This document shows positions 13,135-25,565 of a stretch of DNA of 64,000 nt, piece after piece. Location of the stretch: assembly GCF_003286085.1 (NCBI RefSeq), contig NW_020825387.1:558001-622000 (forward strand). The letters are read 5' to 3'. Made by a program: the position numbers and the translations under genes. The DNA comes from Drosophila persimilis (taxonomy: Eukaryota > Arthropoda > Insecta > Diptera > Drosophilidae). Numbering within the stretch: position 1 is the stretch's first letter; each line of letters begins with the position of its first letter. The notes under the pieces are model-generated. The model ran no database searches and was not told the DNA's origin. It saw only the letters and a list, made by a program, of their open reading frames with translations.

Positions 13135-15489
13135 TCAGGGACTACCGAGGTATTCGCGCGGTATGGGATGATTGGTGAAATAGCGCCGAAACTCTCCGGC
13201 GTACTTGTTCCTCAACGTCCGTTCGCCAAACTCGTTGAATCGCTGCGCCAGGAAGACGTACACATCCAGCACTTTGGAATGGGCTTGCAGTTTCTTAAAG
13301 GATTTAGCAGCTCGCTCCAGGAGGTCCAGCGACTTCATCAGTTGGCCCTTGCGAGCCTCCACATTGTTGGGCGTGATGGCCAGGAGGCAGCGAACAAACA
13401 CAAAATCCGTCCTGGCCCGCTCGAAGATCCCGCCGTTGGTGTGAATGTCCTGCATAGCACGCTTGATAGCCTGATAGGCCTTCTGGGGCAAGCCCAGGAG
13501 CAGGAGCTGCTGGGCCAGCAGCATGTCGACCAAGGCCAGCTCGTAGTCCATCTGTGCTTCGGCCATTTCCTCGGCCACACTCATCAGAAGCATGGTTGTT
13601 TCGCTAGAGAAGCGACCCTCGGCCAGACCGCAGTATCCCAGCATCACCTTGATGCGCATACGCAGAAGGAAGGGCAGTTGGGTCTGCGTGGCCAGATTAT
13701 CCAGCAGGCGACGCGCGTTGAAGAACTCCCTTTTGGCAACATAGATGGAAGCCCTCTGCATCAGGGCATCCGATATATCCAGAAGATACAGCTGGTCGCA
13801 GGCCTTCAGGGCATCGTGCCAGCGACACTGATAGATGCCCGCCTGGATGATCACATGGCACTGGCTTATCATCCAGCCCTCGGCGCTGGGCAAGCGCGGA
13901 AAACGGCACCTGCCGCGATCCAGCAGCACCCGCGACATCTGGGGCTGACCCTGCAGCTGCAGCCACAGCGCATAGCTGGCCAAGGCACTGCCCAATCCGG
14001 CCGAGCCGTTGCTAAAGCGATCCCGAGCAGTGAGTAGCAGTTGGGAGTAGAGGGCCGACACCTCGTGCCGGCCATAGGCTGCCCAGACGGCGCTCCTCAG
14101 CGCTAGGGCCTCGGAGGCGTGGTCCACGAAATTGTTGCGGTTGGTGAGATTATCGCTGTGATGGAGCAGGTCGAACAGGCGCAGCGGTTTGTAGCCGGCG
14201 ACTGTACCCAGCTTGACGGCAAAATGCAGCGCCAGTGTGTAGTTCTGCAGCAGCGAGCCGTCCACTTCATTGGCTTCGGACACACTGCGCCGGACTGTGG
14301 ACAGCGGCAGCTCGTCGCGCAGTAGACAATACCAGGTGTTTGCGAGATTGAGGCTTCTTTTGTCCCCGTGTTCTTGTGCCAGCATGATGCTCTCCCTGAG
14401 GGCTGACAGCGCCTCATCGCGATGCCCGAAAGTGGCATGCAGCACGGCCAGATTAATGCAGAAATACTGATATCCCTTCTCCTGGCTCATCAGACGTACG
14501 GGGCTGCGGTCCAAGGCGCGATGTAAGGCAGACAGCGAGTTGTAGAAGTCCCTCACCCGCAACTGGTTCATGTAGCCGAGAAAGTAGGGGGTCGTCGTCA
14601 GCGGAAGATCCTGTATCATCTCTTGCACCTTTCGCTGAAGCTCCACGGGCGACAAGGAGTGCCTTTCATTGCTCTCCAGCAGCTCGGACTGTTTGTTAAT
14701 GAAGTATTTGGCCTGCTTGGGTGCCCACTTGCTTAAGAGATTGCGCCCGTCCGCACAGCGCCCCACTGCATCATCGTTTTTCTTCTCTTCCTCGGTGGAC
14801 TTGTCCTTGGCGAGTGGGGGAGGCGTCTCCTCCCTGTGCAGCACTCCGCCGGCAACTGCCTTACGTGGCCCTGGGCCCGATGCCATGGCACACACTCCAC
14901 GCTCATAGAACGAACAAATGCTGCGATACATGTCCATCATGTCGGAAAAGCTGAGCCGTTCCAGGACCACACCTACGCGACGCACATAGACGCCCACCAT
15001 GCTAAACTGGCTGATGCCATAGTTCTCGTTCAGTATCTCGTCTATGTTCTGGATCTCTGCAAAGTCGAACAAGGCCTCTATGCTGCCCGCGCAGAACTCG
15101 GACATGGCCTTTTCAAACGCTTCCAGCATCAATTTGTCCAATTTGTAGCGGCCTGTGGTGAGCAGGGCGTGCAGCTCGTCGTAGCTCTTGTCTGCCTCCT
15201 GGATTAGTTTGAAGATGAGCATGTAAAACATGCGCCGCTTCTGGGGACGCATTGAGATACCTGTGTCCAAGCATTCCTTCTTGTTCTGCAAAATTAAGAC
15301 ACAAACATAAGTCAAGAATTGTAACTTTGTGGCGGGAACAAACCAACAAATAAGCAAACCTACAATTACATACTGCTTGAGTAGAACTAGGACCACTATC
15401 TTGTGAGCAGTGGGAGATTCTATGCGCGCCGGCACAAGCTTCGAAGTGGGATCCAAGGTGTCCAGTTCATCATTTAGCTCCGTTGCCAT
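13135..15489 (-). CDS. ida: Anaphase-promoting complex subunit 5 (imaginal discs arrested)
   Basis: The protein is Apc5, a TPR-rich scaffold subunit of the APC/C ubiquitin ligase that drives exit from mitosis. The N-terminus has the family block PTAHKIVVLVLLKQY, and YFLGYMNQLRVRDFYNSLSALHRALD begins the TPR-like region that runs to the C-terminus. Helical repeats with Ala/Leu spacing fill residues ~250-750. I place one 84-nt intron at 15286-15369 (minus strand). It is a multiple of three and has no stop, so the unspliced frame stays open with 28 extra hydrophobic residues. Splicing joins LLKQY to NKKECLDTG and gives 756 residues, close to other Apc5 proteins. The start is the ATG at 15487-15489. 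Its 3' end faces mge. Confidence 0.92.
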   Translation of the reverse strand: MATELNDELDTLDPTSKLVPARIESPTAHKIVVLVLLKQYVIVGLLICWFVPATKLQFLTYVCVLILQNKKECLDTGISMRPQKRRMFYMLIFKLIQEADKSYDELHALLTTGRYKLDKLMLEAFEKAMSEFCAGSIEALFDFAEIQNIDEILNENYGISQFSMVGVYVRRVGVVLERLSFSDMMDMYRSICSFYERGVCAMASGPGPRKAVAGGVLHREETPPPLAKDKSTEEEKKNDDAVGRCADGRNLLSKWAPKQAKYFINKQSELLESNERHSLSPVELQRKVQEMIQDLPLTTTPYFLGYMNQLRVRDFYNSLSALHRALDRSPVRLMSQEKGYQYFCINLAVLHATFGHRDEALSALRESIMLAQEHGDKRSLNLANTWYCLLRDELPLSTVRRSVSEANEVDGSLLQNYTLALHFAVKLGTVAGYKPLRLFDLLHHSDNLTNRNNFVDHASEALALRSAVWAAYGRHEVSALYSQLLLTARDRFSNGSAGLGSALASYALWLQLQGQPQMSRVLLDRGRCRFPRLPSAEGWMISQCHVIIQAGIYQCRWHDALKACDQLYLLDISDALMQRASIYVAKREFFNARRLLDNLATQTQLPFLLRMRIKVMLGYCGLAEGRFSSETTMLLMSVAEEMAEAQMDYELALVDMLLAQQLLLLGLPQKAYQAIKRAMQDIHTNGGIFERARTDFVFVRCLLAITPNNVEARKGQLMKSLDLLERAAKSFKKLQAHSKVLDVYVFLAQRFNEFGERTLRNKYAGEFRRYFTNHPIPREYLGSP

Positions 15490-16040
15490 TTTGCTTGGAG
15501 GTCTTCGATGATTTGTTTACCGGCAAAATAAACACAAAATAACTACGTATGCATGTGTGTATGTATGTCAATAGAGGTGGGTGCATGTCGATTTGTATCG
15601 AATTATATACGATACTATCGTGTTGACTGGCGCGGCCATATATGCACACATAGAGTATGAGCTGAGCTGTATTTGAAACTCAAGTTGCTGCCTCTTCTTG
15701 ATATAACTGCCGCCCCCTTGAAGCAAAGTTACAGCCCGACTCGTGGTGCTTGGAACGTGCTGGCCACATGCACTTCGAACGCTCTTTCGAAGAAACCAAA
15801 TCATCAATACTGATATTGCCCTACCCGAACTTCCCACTTGATCAAAGTCCAAGGGAAACTTACGAAAATTACACACAGGGTAAACATACTCTTCCCCAAT
15901 ATGTATTTCTGCTTTGAACGAATGAAAGCACAAAGTTCATTAGTCATTAGTCAACTACCCTTTAAATGCTAACCAAATTAATCAAATGGAATAGGTAATA
16001 CAGCGACGAGAACTGCAACGGCAATGTTTTATGAGGCCAT
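15490..16040. other. Spacer between ida and Sc2
   Basis: This holds the 5' flank of ida (right after 15489, minus strand) and the 3' UTR of Sc2 (left of 16041, minus strand). I see no additional gene, and no strong core promoter motif for ida beyond ATACGATACTATCG near 15608-15621. Confidence 0.5.
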
Positions 16041-17317
16041 TTACAGGACAAATGGGAAGATGGAGCGGCGCTGCCGGGGATAATCTTTGAACTCCTTTTT
16101 GTAGTTGCGATGCTTGGCCAAGGCCCAGACCGTCATCTGGAACGCGCCAGCAAAAGCAAACAGATAGGCGGCCAGGCACGAGGTCATCACCGAGTAGGAG
16201 ACCCAGGCCCCAATCTCGTAGGTGTAGTTCGGGCAAGACACAAAGCTGCAAACAAGGCAATTAGCTTAAAACACAAACTGTGGGGAAGAGTATAAATACT
16301 CACTTGAACAACTTGGTCAACGGATTGGCGTCGGCAACTGGAATCCTGCGCACCTTAGTGCCAGGTGGACGCAAATTGCGCAATGCAATGTGTACGGAGA
16401 AATTGCCTAATTCGCACAGCTGCAAGGGAAAGATAATTATTAATCTCCTTTGGGAGACACCATCGCCACCACTACGGCTACGACTACGGCTACTCACAGC
16501 AAAGGCTCCAAGGGCGGCCCAGACGGTGCACATGCAGGGCGATGTGTACAAAGGATGGTTGACGTGGTACGACACATACGCGGTGAATCCCCAGTAGTAG
16601 GTGCAATTTTTGAATAGATTGCGCAACGGCATTGTGGCGTGCGAGAAGCGGTGCACAAAGATCGTCTCCAGCAAACGCTTCACATAGTGGACAGTGTAGC
16701 AACCGGCGGCGATACTGCAGAAGATTGTACAAAAGGGAAACGAACGAAAACGGGTTAATAATTATGCATTCGGGTAAAAGCTAGCCAATGCTTGCTTGCG
16801 TTTTAGTCACTCATCGCTTTGCATAAGCGGCCCTAGTCGCTGTTGGGTCAATCAGGTCGTATTCAAAAAAATACAAATCGAAAGATGTGCGGCGAAAGTC
16901 GCGCCGACACACTCAAAGACACACACACACGGGCCGGTCTACTTACTGGGTGGTGAGGGAGATCGGTGTGCTGGCTGCCTTGCCGTAGATTAGTTCCGGG
17001 CGGAAATAGAAAATCAGATACACAATCAGGGGCCCGGCATACTCAGCCAAGAACACCGTCTTCCATCCAATCTGGGGTCCCAGGTCCTTCACAAAGATCT
17101 TGTCCCCATTGCGTAGCGACAGCGACTCCACGGTGTCCGTATCCTTCAGGCTCTTGCCACGCGCATCCAGGCGCAGTGACTGGCGGTTGGCGTCCGGAGC
17201 CTGCTTCAGGCTTTTCTGAATCAGGGCGCGCAAGTCTCCAATTGGAGTGGCGACCGAGGGCACCTTTACCTTGCCATAGGGCTTGCTGGTCTTGGCACTG
17301 AGTATTTCGAGCTCCAT
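16041..17317 (-). CDS. Sc2: Very-long-chain trans-2-enoyl-CoA reductase (TECR/Sc2)
   Basis: Four exons on the minus strand (17317-16947, 16714-16498, 16419-16304, 16245-16041) join in phase to 302 residues, the usual TECR length (~308). Residues ~1-85 form the ubiquitin-like N-terminal domain of TECR. The rest is the steroid 5-alpha-reductase-type membrane domain, with several hydrophobic segments and conserved motifs (ETIFVHRFSHATMPLRNLFKN; CPNYTYEIGAWVSY; RSIFPFVL at the C-terminus). The enzyme catalyses the last, NADPH-dependent step of the ER very-long-chain fatty acid elongation cycle. Its promoter (17356-17475) closely resembles that of Ubi-p63E. The symbol is from recall of the 63F gene cluster. 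Confidence 0.88.
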
Positions 17318-17355
17318 TTTTTTTTGCGGCCGTTTGCGAAGTGACTAGAAAATTT

Positions 17356-17467
17356 GTGTGACCGCGGACTTATCGGTAAGATATACGGTCCGCCCCTCGG
17401 AAATATTCCAAAACATACCGTCTCATTTAAAAAATATATCGTAAGTATACTGACGAATTTATAAATA
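17356..17467 (-). promoter_or_regulatory. Motif 1/Motif 6 promoter of Sc2
   Basis: Read on the minus strand, it runs from ATTCGTCAGTATACTTACG through GACGGTATGTTTT to CCGATAAGTCCGCGGTCACAC. The last part holds Motif 1 (GGTCACAC; 17356-17363) about 40 bp upstream of the Sc2 ATG. The same order and spacing occur upstream of Ubi-p63E (see 19296-19387). Confidence 0.65.
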
Positions 17468-17632
17468 TTCCTCAATTTTGATATTCCGTCGAATTTTATC
17501 AGCTAGATAGAGCATTTAGTCATGCCCACATAATTTTATACGATTCGTGAATAATTTTTCTACTTAACTGGCATATTCTAAATACTTGCTTTTATTGCAT
17601 TTTGCGTAAAATAAGGTTTTAGCGAAAATGTC
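17451..17632 (-). repeat. Dispersed repeat, inverted copy beside the Sc2 promoter
   Basis: On the minus strand it reads TTTTCGCTAAAACC, TTTACGCAAAATGCAATAAA, AGCAAGTATTTA, ATAAAATTATGTGGGCAT, CTCTATCTAGC and CGACGGAATATCAAAATTG. It matches the second half of copy B (11200-11375) closely, in the opposite orientation. Confidence 0.75.
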
Positions 17633-17639
17633 TAGAAAA

Positions 17640-19050
17640 TTTTAGGTTGTTAAAGGCCAGTCACAGTGAAACGTACGATACACCACACAAAATATTTAAA
17701 AATATTCAACGCAGTAGTCGTTATTTTTTTATTCAATAGAACATCAATAGATTTACAATAGCCCTTTTCCCCCCAATTTTCTAGTCAAGCAATTTTCATT
17801 GACTGCTAACCTGAAGAAAAATTAGCAGACATTCGAAATTGTCCAAAAAGTGTAAAAGTCTCTAGAGAGCATTATTGGTAAGTAAACCCCCATACGTGAC
17901 GTGTATAATGTTTGTTAGTTTTCCTGGAATTCGCGTATTAATTCACAACCAATTCCATACAGTATGGGTTTTCATAAAGTTGCATTAGTTTTTTTTTGTG
18001 AAGATCGTATATCAGCTCTGTCATTAAGTGTTGTTGAAAGGCTTATATCTTACGGAAAGTGTTATCATCACAGGCCTTGAACTAACTGTCAAGGATTAGT
18101 ACAAAGTTTTCATATATTTTATTTAGTCGTTATCCAGGTCTTGTCTTAAAGTTGTCTGAAAATATTTTAATTTTTTTATTTTGGTGAGTTAAAAATAAAA
18201 AAAAATACGTCCCATAAAATTCGATTTTTACGTGGCGTTGAATTTAGTGTCAACGAAACGGTTTGATAATAGAACAAATTTCTGAATCGGTCAGTACGGT
18301 CAGGTTTTCCGCTCGTCTCACAGCTTCAAAAATAGTTTACAAAAGTAAATTTTTATTTTAATCAGAGCGGGCTCTGAATTTTTGTCAAGCTAAATTTGTT
18401 TGATATATGTATATTTAGTTATTTTCAGTCAGTCAGTACGGTCCTGTTGTCTCGAAGTGTTTGAAAATATTTTAGCAAGTTTATTCTGTGGTGAGTTGAA
18501 TTTGTACAAAATATTTTTGTTATGAATTGTTAAAAAAGTTTAGCAGCAGTGGCAATTCAAATCATTGTACGACCATTGTGGGTCGTATATTTCATCGTTA
18601 AAGACTGCCACCTTGCAAATTTAATACATTTCATGGTATTCTCTAACATTTTCCAGTATTTTTTAAGACGCGTTATAGTTTCACACTCGTGTGCAATGCA
18701 CCAATGTAGAAATCGTGTAGAAATGCCATTTAGAGCCGTGTCCAAGGCCCAGGCCATACCAATTAGTGATCATCATAAAATTCTTGACCGTTAGCCATAA
18801 AAATCCAAATATTTTGAAATATTACGGAAAAAAGGCATATCAAAAAGTGTATGACGTAGGTTTTTCACACTGGCGCTTCCACGGGGCAAACGGGCAAAAA
18901 TGTTTGACAATTACACATTTCCCCTTCAGGTGTCGCTTTTGATAATTACATAAAACTGTAGGTTACATCACTAACCATACATTATACAGTATACTGTATG
19001 GTTAGTGGTTACATGTATCCAATGTGTAGTTAGCGTATAGTTATCATATA
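17640..19050. other. AT-rich spacer between Sc2 and Ubi-p63E
   Basis: No gene is supported. It contains two related stretches (18122-18190 and 18413-18500, sharing TTTAGT, TGTCT, TGAAAATATTTTA and TGGTGAGTT) and a third with CAGTACGGTC near 18292. A 13-bp inverted repeat lies at 18969-19007. The short frame at 18549-18794 has no recognisable similarity and is not called. Confidence 0.5.
18969..19007. repeat. Perfect 13-bp inverted repeat
   Basis: CACTAACCATACA (18969-18981) and TGTATGGTTAGTG (18995-19007) are exact reverse complements around a 13-nt loop. GGTTACAT flanks the palindrome on both sides (18961-18968 and 19006-19014) as a direct repeat. Confidence 0.8.
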
Positions 19051-19054
19051 CCAA

Positions 19055-19387
19055 AGAAATTTCGGTATATTTCTGGGGTATATTTTATCGATAAGCAGAA
19101 CACACAAATTTAGCGAGAAGAAGAGTTCCAGACTGGCCATTTACGGTATTTTTAATACTTTAGGAATTTTTTTTTAAGATAAAAAATGAACTGACGGTAT
19201 ATTTACGGTATGTCGGTATAAAATGGTATATTTTGTCAATTTCATCAATTTTTTTTTTCAACGGTATATAGAAATCCAATAAAAGAATAAAAATTCGTCA
19301 GTATATTTACGGTATATTTTTAAAGTGAAACGGTATATTTCTGTGGGTCGCATGGTATATTTTAACGATAAATCCGCGGTCACACTG
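19055..19387 (+). promoter_or_regulatory. Ubi-p63E: Promoter of Ubi-p63E: Motif 6 cluster and Motif 1
   Basis: At least seven GTATATTT-like sites (consensus KTYRGTATWTTT) lie between 19061 and 19363, several preceded by ACG. The cluster ends in GATAAATCCGCGGTCACACTG, with Motif 1 (YGGTCACACTR) at 19377-19387. M1BP binds Motif 1 at constitutive, paused Drosophila promoters. This fits a strongly and constantly expressed ubiquitin gene. The start site is inferred to lie within about 30 bp to the right. Confidence 0.7.
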
Positions 19388-19487
19388 CACAGTTCGTTTG
19401 TGCCCATTGCAAAATTAGCAGAAAATATTTTTGTGTGTAAAAAGATTAGAAGATTAGTTTAAGAAAATCTAGAGTTTGCTGACAAAC

Positions 19488-20236
19488 GTAAGTTCTAAAT
19501 GATATTTAAGCAGATATATATAGGGGTAGGAAACGAGCTGCAACTTTGCAATCCGTGACAATGCAAGGCCTTGTAACAGTCTTTGCAGTCATTTTTTGCT
19601 TGTTTCTTATTCAATCTCTTATGCACTTGCATATTTTAAACTTGGAATTTTGCAGCAACGCATTAGTTTTGGTAAGGAGTTTCCTTGAAAACAGCCAATT
19701 TAGCCAATTTCTTGTGAAATGGGGTTGTGACGCCAATTGAAAATTCGAGAAGCCTCAACTTCATATGCATGCATGTATGTATATGCATGACACATGCATC
19801 CCCCTTTGTGTGCATGCGTATGAGTGCACTGGTGCTTTATTGAATAAATAAAATATTTAGCCTCAACTAAGTTGCGAACTAGGTAGACCACTACCTAGTA
19901 ATTGTATATTATTGTATCAGTCGTGTATGTCTGTATTACGGCTATTGGCTTCAGGCTATACTGGTTCGTGCTTGCGAAACTCTATACGTGTCCATCTCTA
20001 ATAAAAGCCACGACTAACCAAGCAGAACAAAGGTTTCCAATTGTTTCCTTTGTGTCTTTGTTTTGTCGAATTGAACAAGTAACAACCTTTCACCCCGGAA
20101 ACAAAGCAAGCCAAGAGATATCCTATACAAATATCTTACTTTTTTCGTCTGTCTAAAATCCAAAAATAGTTTCTTCTGTCATTTCCACTACACTCGGCTG
20201 TTACTAATCCATGCATTATTGCATTTTCCTTTGCAG
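19488..20236 (+). other. Ubi-p63E: 5'-UTR intron of Ubi-p63E
   Basis: The donor ACAAAC|GTAAGT (19488) and acceptor TTTGCAG (20236) enclose 749 nt. The acceptor is 11 nt before the ATG. A leader intron at this place is a known feature of fly polyubiquitin genes. Here it is inferred from splice-site sequence only. Confidence 0.65.
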
Positions 20237-20241
20237 AATAA

Positions 20242-22767
<2,526 letters not shown>

Positions 22768-23178
22768 TCTTACTACATTTCCACATACCCCCACACACAC
22801 AGAACTAGTTACATCAAGGCCAAACATTCCAAAATTTTTTGCACTAAACGACTGTCAAATTTATTTTAAATTCAGGCCTCAGTACCAAGACCGATATTTG
22901 TTGACAACACTTTTTCCGCTAAAATTCGAGACATAAATTACCCATTGAAATTCAAAATACACAGGTTAATAAATTCAATTGTTCAATAATTTATGCTGTT
23001 TTATTTTATTCAAATTATTGAAAGAATATTTAATAAATGTATATGTTTAGTATATTTTGTATGAAGGAACGCAGTGTGGATTTTCTAGTGACAAATGGCG
23101 GTATTTTGATCAGAAACGCGTTAGGGAATTTAGCAATATTTAAAACAAAATAAACATTTTTAATAAAATTGAGCAAAT

Positions 23179-24803
23179 ATGACGAAATTATTGCAACGTC
23201 TGGAGGTGACTCTTCGTAGTTTTTACGTGTTCAACTCCAGCTTTGGCGAGAAAGAAGGCGAGGTGAGTTATAATGAGCTGAGTCGCAAGCAACGCCCACG
23301 AATGAGTAACATCCGCAGGAACACAAGAAAGTCTTGTACTATCATCCGAACGACATCGAACTGAACACGAAAATAAAAGATGTGGGCCTCAGCGAAGCTA
23401 TCATCAGATTTACTGGGTATTTTCCACTATAGAAGTAGCTCCGTTAGCCGTATAACCGCTGTCTTTTTCAGCACCTTCACCACCGAGGACGACTGCAAGG
23501 CGCTGCATACGCAAAAGACCACGCAGCTTTTCCACCAGCCAGAGCTGGGCTTCTGGTTGGTCCTGGTGCTGAACGTGCCCAAGGAAATACGGCTCAAGGA
23601 GGGCGTGGAGGTGGCCGATTACCGGGGCGGCGAGATTTCCGACCGCATATATAGGGCCGTCCTCCGCCAATGCTACCAAATGTATCGTTTCCAGCATGGA
23701 GCACTGGCATCGCTTGGAGCTGGGTTGGAGAATGCCGATCAGCGCCGCGAACTGCTCTCCGAAAAACTGCTGCAGTTTTTCGATACATATTTGATCAGCC
23801 TGAAGGATCTGGCTCACTGTGATATCATTGACATGCTCCATTCCATCCAGTACCTGCCCCTGGACAGGGCGCTATTCCTGCGAGCGCACAACTTTGGCAT
23901 GCTGTGCGCCACCTTTCCGGTGATCAAGGAGAGCATTATGCTCTACAACGAGCAGATCGTCTGCGGTGGCAAGATGGGCGCGAGCGATCTCTACAGTCTT
24001 CATGCGTACATTGTCCAAAATGTCCTGCCAATGGACTCGAACGACTCATCTGCCAACACTCCTGTGATAAAGCGCAGCATCAGCGAGTGCCAAGCCAAAG
24101 GCTTCGTGCGCTGCCATCCCAGCGATGCCAGTGAAGGCCAGGACGAAGTACTACCGCTTACGGTCTACCTATCAGTTGAAAATCAAGTTACGCCACATTA
24201 TTTGCTCATCTACCGCGCTCTTCAAATAACCCTTTGTCTTTTTCTCGATGGTATGTCAAAATCACATGCCATCTTCACTTTTTTCTGTATTTTGAATTCC
24301 CCTTTCTCGCTGCAGCGAAACAACCGGCTCCAAAGCAGGAACTGTACGACGAACTCCATGCCTACATTGCGCCCCAGCTGACGTGCCTGGCTCGTGATAT
24401 TGCCAGCGAAGTGTCAAAGGAAGCCCTGGCCCATCCTGGACAGGACAGCAGCAGTGGTGGCGGCCCAGCGTCCAACGATACCACACCCAAATATCTGTTC
24501 ATCAACGAACAGAGTCTGCAGCACCACACGAATATCCACAGGAATGGTATTCCACGTAATGTTATGAGCGTGATTGCGGATCTCGCCAATCCCGGCGAGC
24601 GTTCGAATGTGGCGGCTGCCGCGGCCACCGAAGAGCTACAGGTGAAGACCACCAATGACTATTGGATTGTGAAGCGGTGCTGCAACTGGCGGCAGTACTA
24701 TGTGATTCTCTGCAACAGCAAGGCGACCCTTTTGGACGTGACCCAAGAGGCGAAGCGTATATTTGAACAGGAGCTCACAGATGATGTATTCTTTGACAAA
24801 TAA
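23179..24803 (+). CDS. Ccz1: Vacuolar fusion protein CCZ1 homologue
   Basis: Four exons (23179-23262, 23319-23416, 23472-24250, 24316-24803) join in phase to 482 residues, the same length as human CCZ1. The N-terminus shows the first longin domain (LRSFYVFNSSFGEKEGEEHKKVLYYHP; FTTEDDCKALHTQKTTQLFHQPELGFWLVLVLN). The C-terminal third is another longin-type domain (DYWIVKRCCNWRQYYVILCNSKATLLDV). Ccz1 pairs with Mon1 as the guanine nucleotide exchange factor that loads Rab7 on late endosomes and autophagosomes. The poly(A) signal AATAAA (24799-24804) overlaps the stop codon. A Motif 6 match (TTTAGTATATTTT) lies upstream near 23045. The gene ends convergently with Lamtor4. Confidence 0.92.
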
Positions 24804-24804
24804 A
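24799..24804 (+). terminator. Poly(A) signal overlapping the Ccz1 stop codon
   Basis: AATAAA spans the last sense codon (AAA) and TAA stop, so a mature 3' UTR of only about 15-30 nt is predicted if this signal is used. Confidence 0.55.
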
Positions 24805-24924
24805 TAGCAGTATGAGGTAAACGAAGGGCGTTCGCCAATTGTAGTGCCGCTGCCCCGATCCTGGCCGGCGCTCCTCGTATCTCCGGCAGAACCTGCACGT
24901 GGAATGGGCATTGGTCGGTAGTTT

Positions 24925-25350
24925 TCAAGCCAGCACCGTGGAGCTGCTAATGTTGTTGCCCTCGGCGGCGTCGTTGTAGGACGTGGAAGACGACGAGCTC
25001 GTGGTGGCTCCATTCTGCGTGTGCGTCTTGCTTAGCTTTACGACGTAGATGCGCCGATTGGACATGCATATACTGTAGTAGTGCTGGTCGTAGTCGATGG
25101 TGATCCTCTCGCAGCTACTGTTGGGCATAAAGTCCTCATCGATGCTGTAAACATGCAAGATCAAGGGGAAAATCAAGATTATGTGGAGATTTTGATGCTC
25201 CTACCTGTCCGTCAGATTCAGAAGCCCCATTATCACATTCGCACTACGGTCGTCGTTCTTCAGGTCACCCCCCGAATCCAGAAGGTTGCCATCGTCCTTC
25301 AGGATCAGGTATCCCATCTGATTGGGAGCAATTAGCTTTTCTTTATCCAT
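24925..25350 (-). CDS. Lamtor4: Ragulator complex protein LAMTOR4 homologue
   Basis: Two exons on the minus strand (25350-25205 and 25144-24925; 60-nt intron) give 121 residues. The roadblock-like fold of LAMTOR4 is visible from MDKEKLIAPNQMGYLILKDDG through DSGGDLKNDD to CERITIDYDQHYYSICMSNRRIYVVKL. A Ser/Thr/Asn-rich tail of ~35 residues is longer than in vertebrates. Ragulator anchors Rag GTPases on the lysosome for amino-acid control of TORC1. I saw no AATAAA for the minus strand in the 120 nt before Ccz1, so its transcript may run into the Ccz1 3' end. Confidence 0.87.
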
Positions 25351-25434
25351 TTCAAAATATATTTTACTCCCACACCCCAAATAAACGAAACAAAGCTATT
25401 TCAGTGTTGTTAAATATTGTTTAACCCCTTAAGG

Positions 25435-25565
25435 GCCAATGAGTATTTAAATACCCACGAATATTATGAAACTTGACGAATTTTAGCGCCGAGCTGGTGA
25501 AAGATGTGCCAATAATTATTCTTCTTAAGTAAAAAGGAAAAGTGAATCTACAAGTAAAATTTTCA
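25435..25565 (+). repeat. Diverged copy of the dispersed repeat
   Basis: AATTTTAGCGC..GGTGAAAG..TTCTTAAGT..GAATCTA..AAG..ATTT matches 10067-10165 of copy A in the same order, at roughly 70% by eye. It is weaker than the other copies. Confidence 0.4.

Noticed and set aside
13168-14037. 289-residue open frame on the plus strand inside ida
   Set aside because: It lies wholly antisense to the Apc5 coding sequence and has no recognisable protein features.
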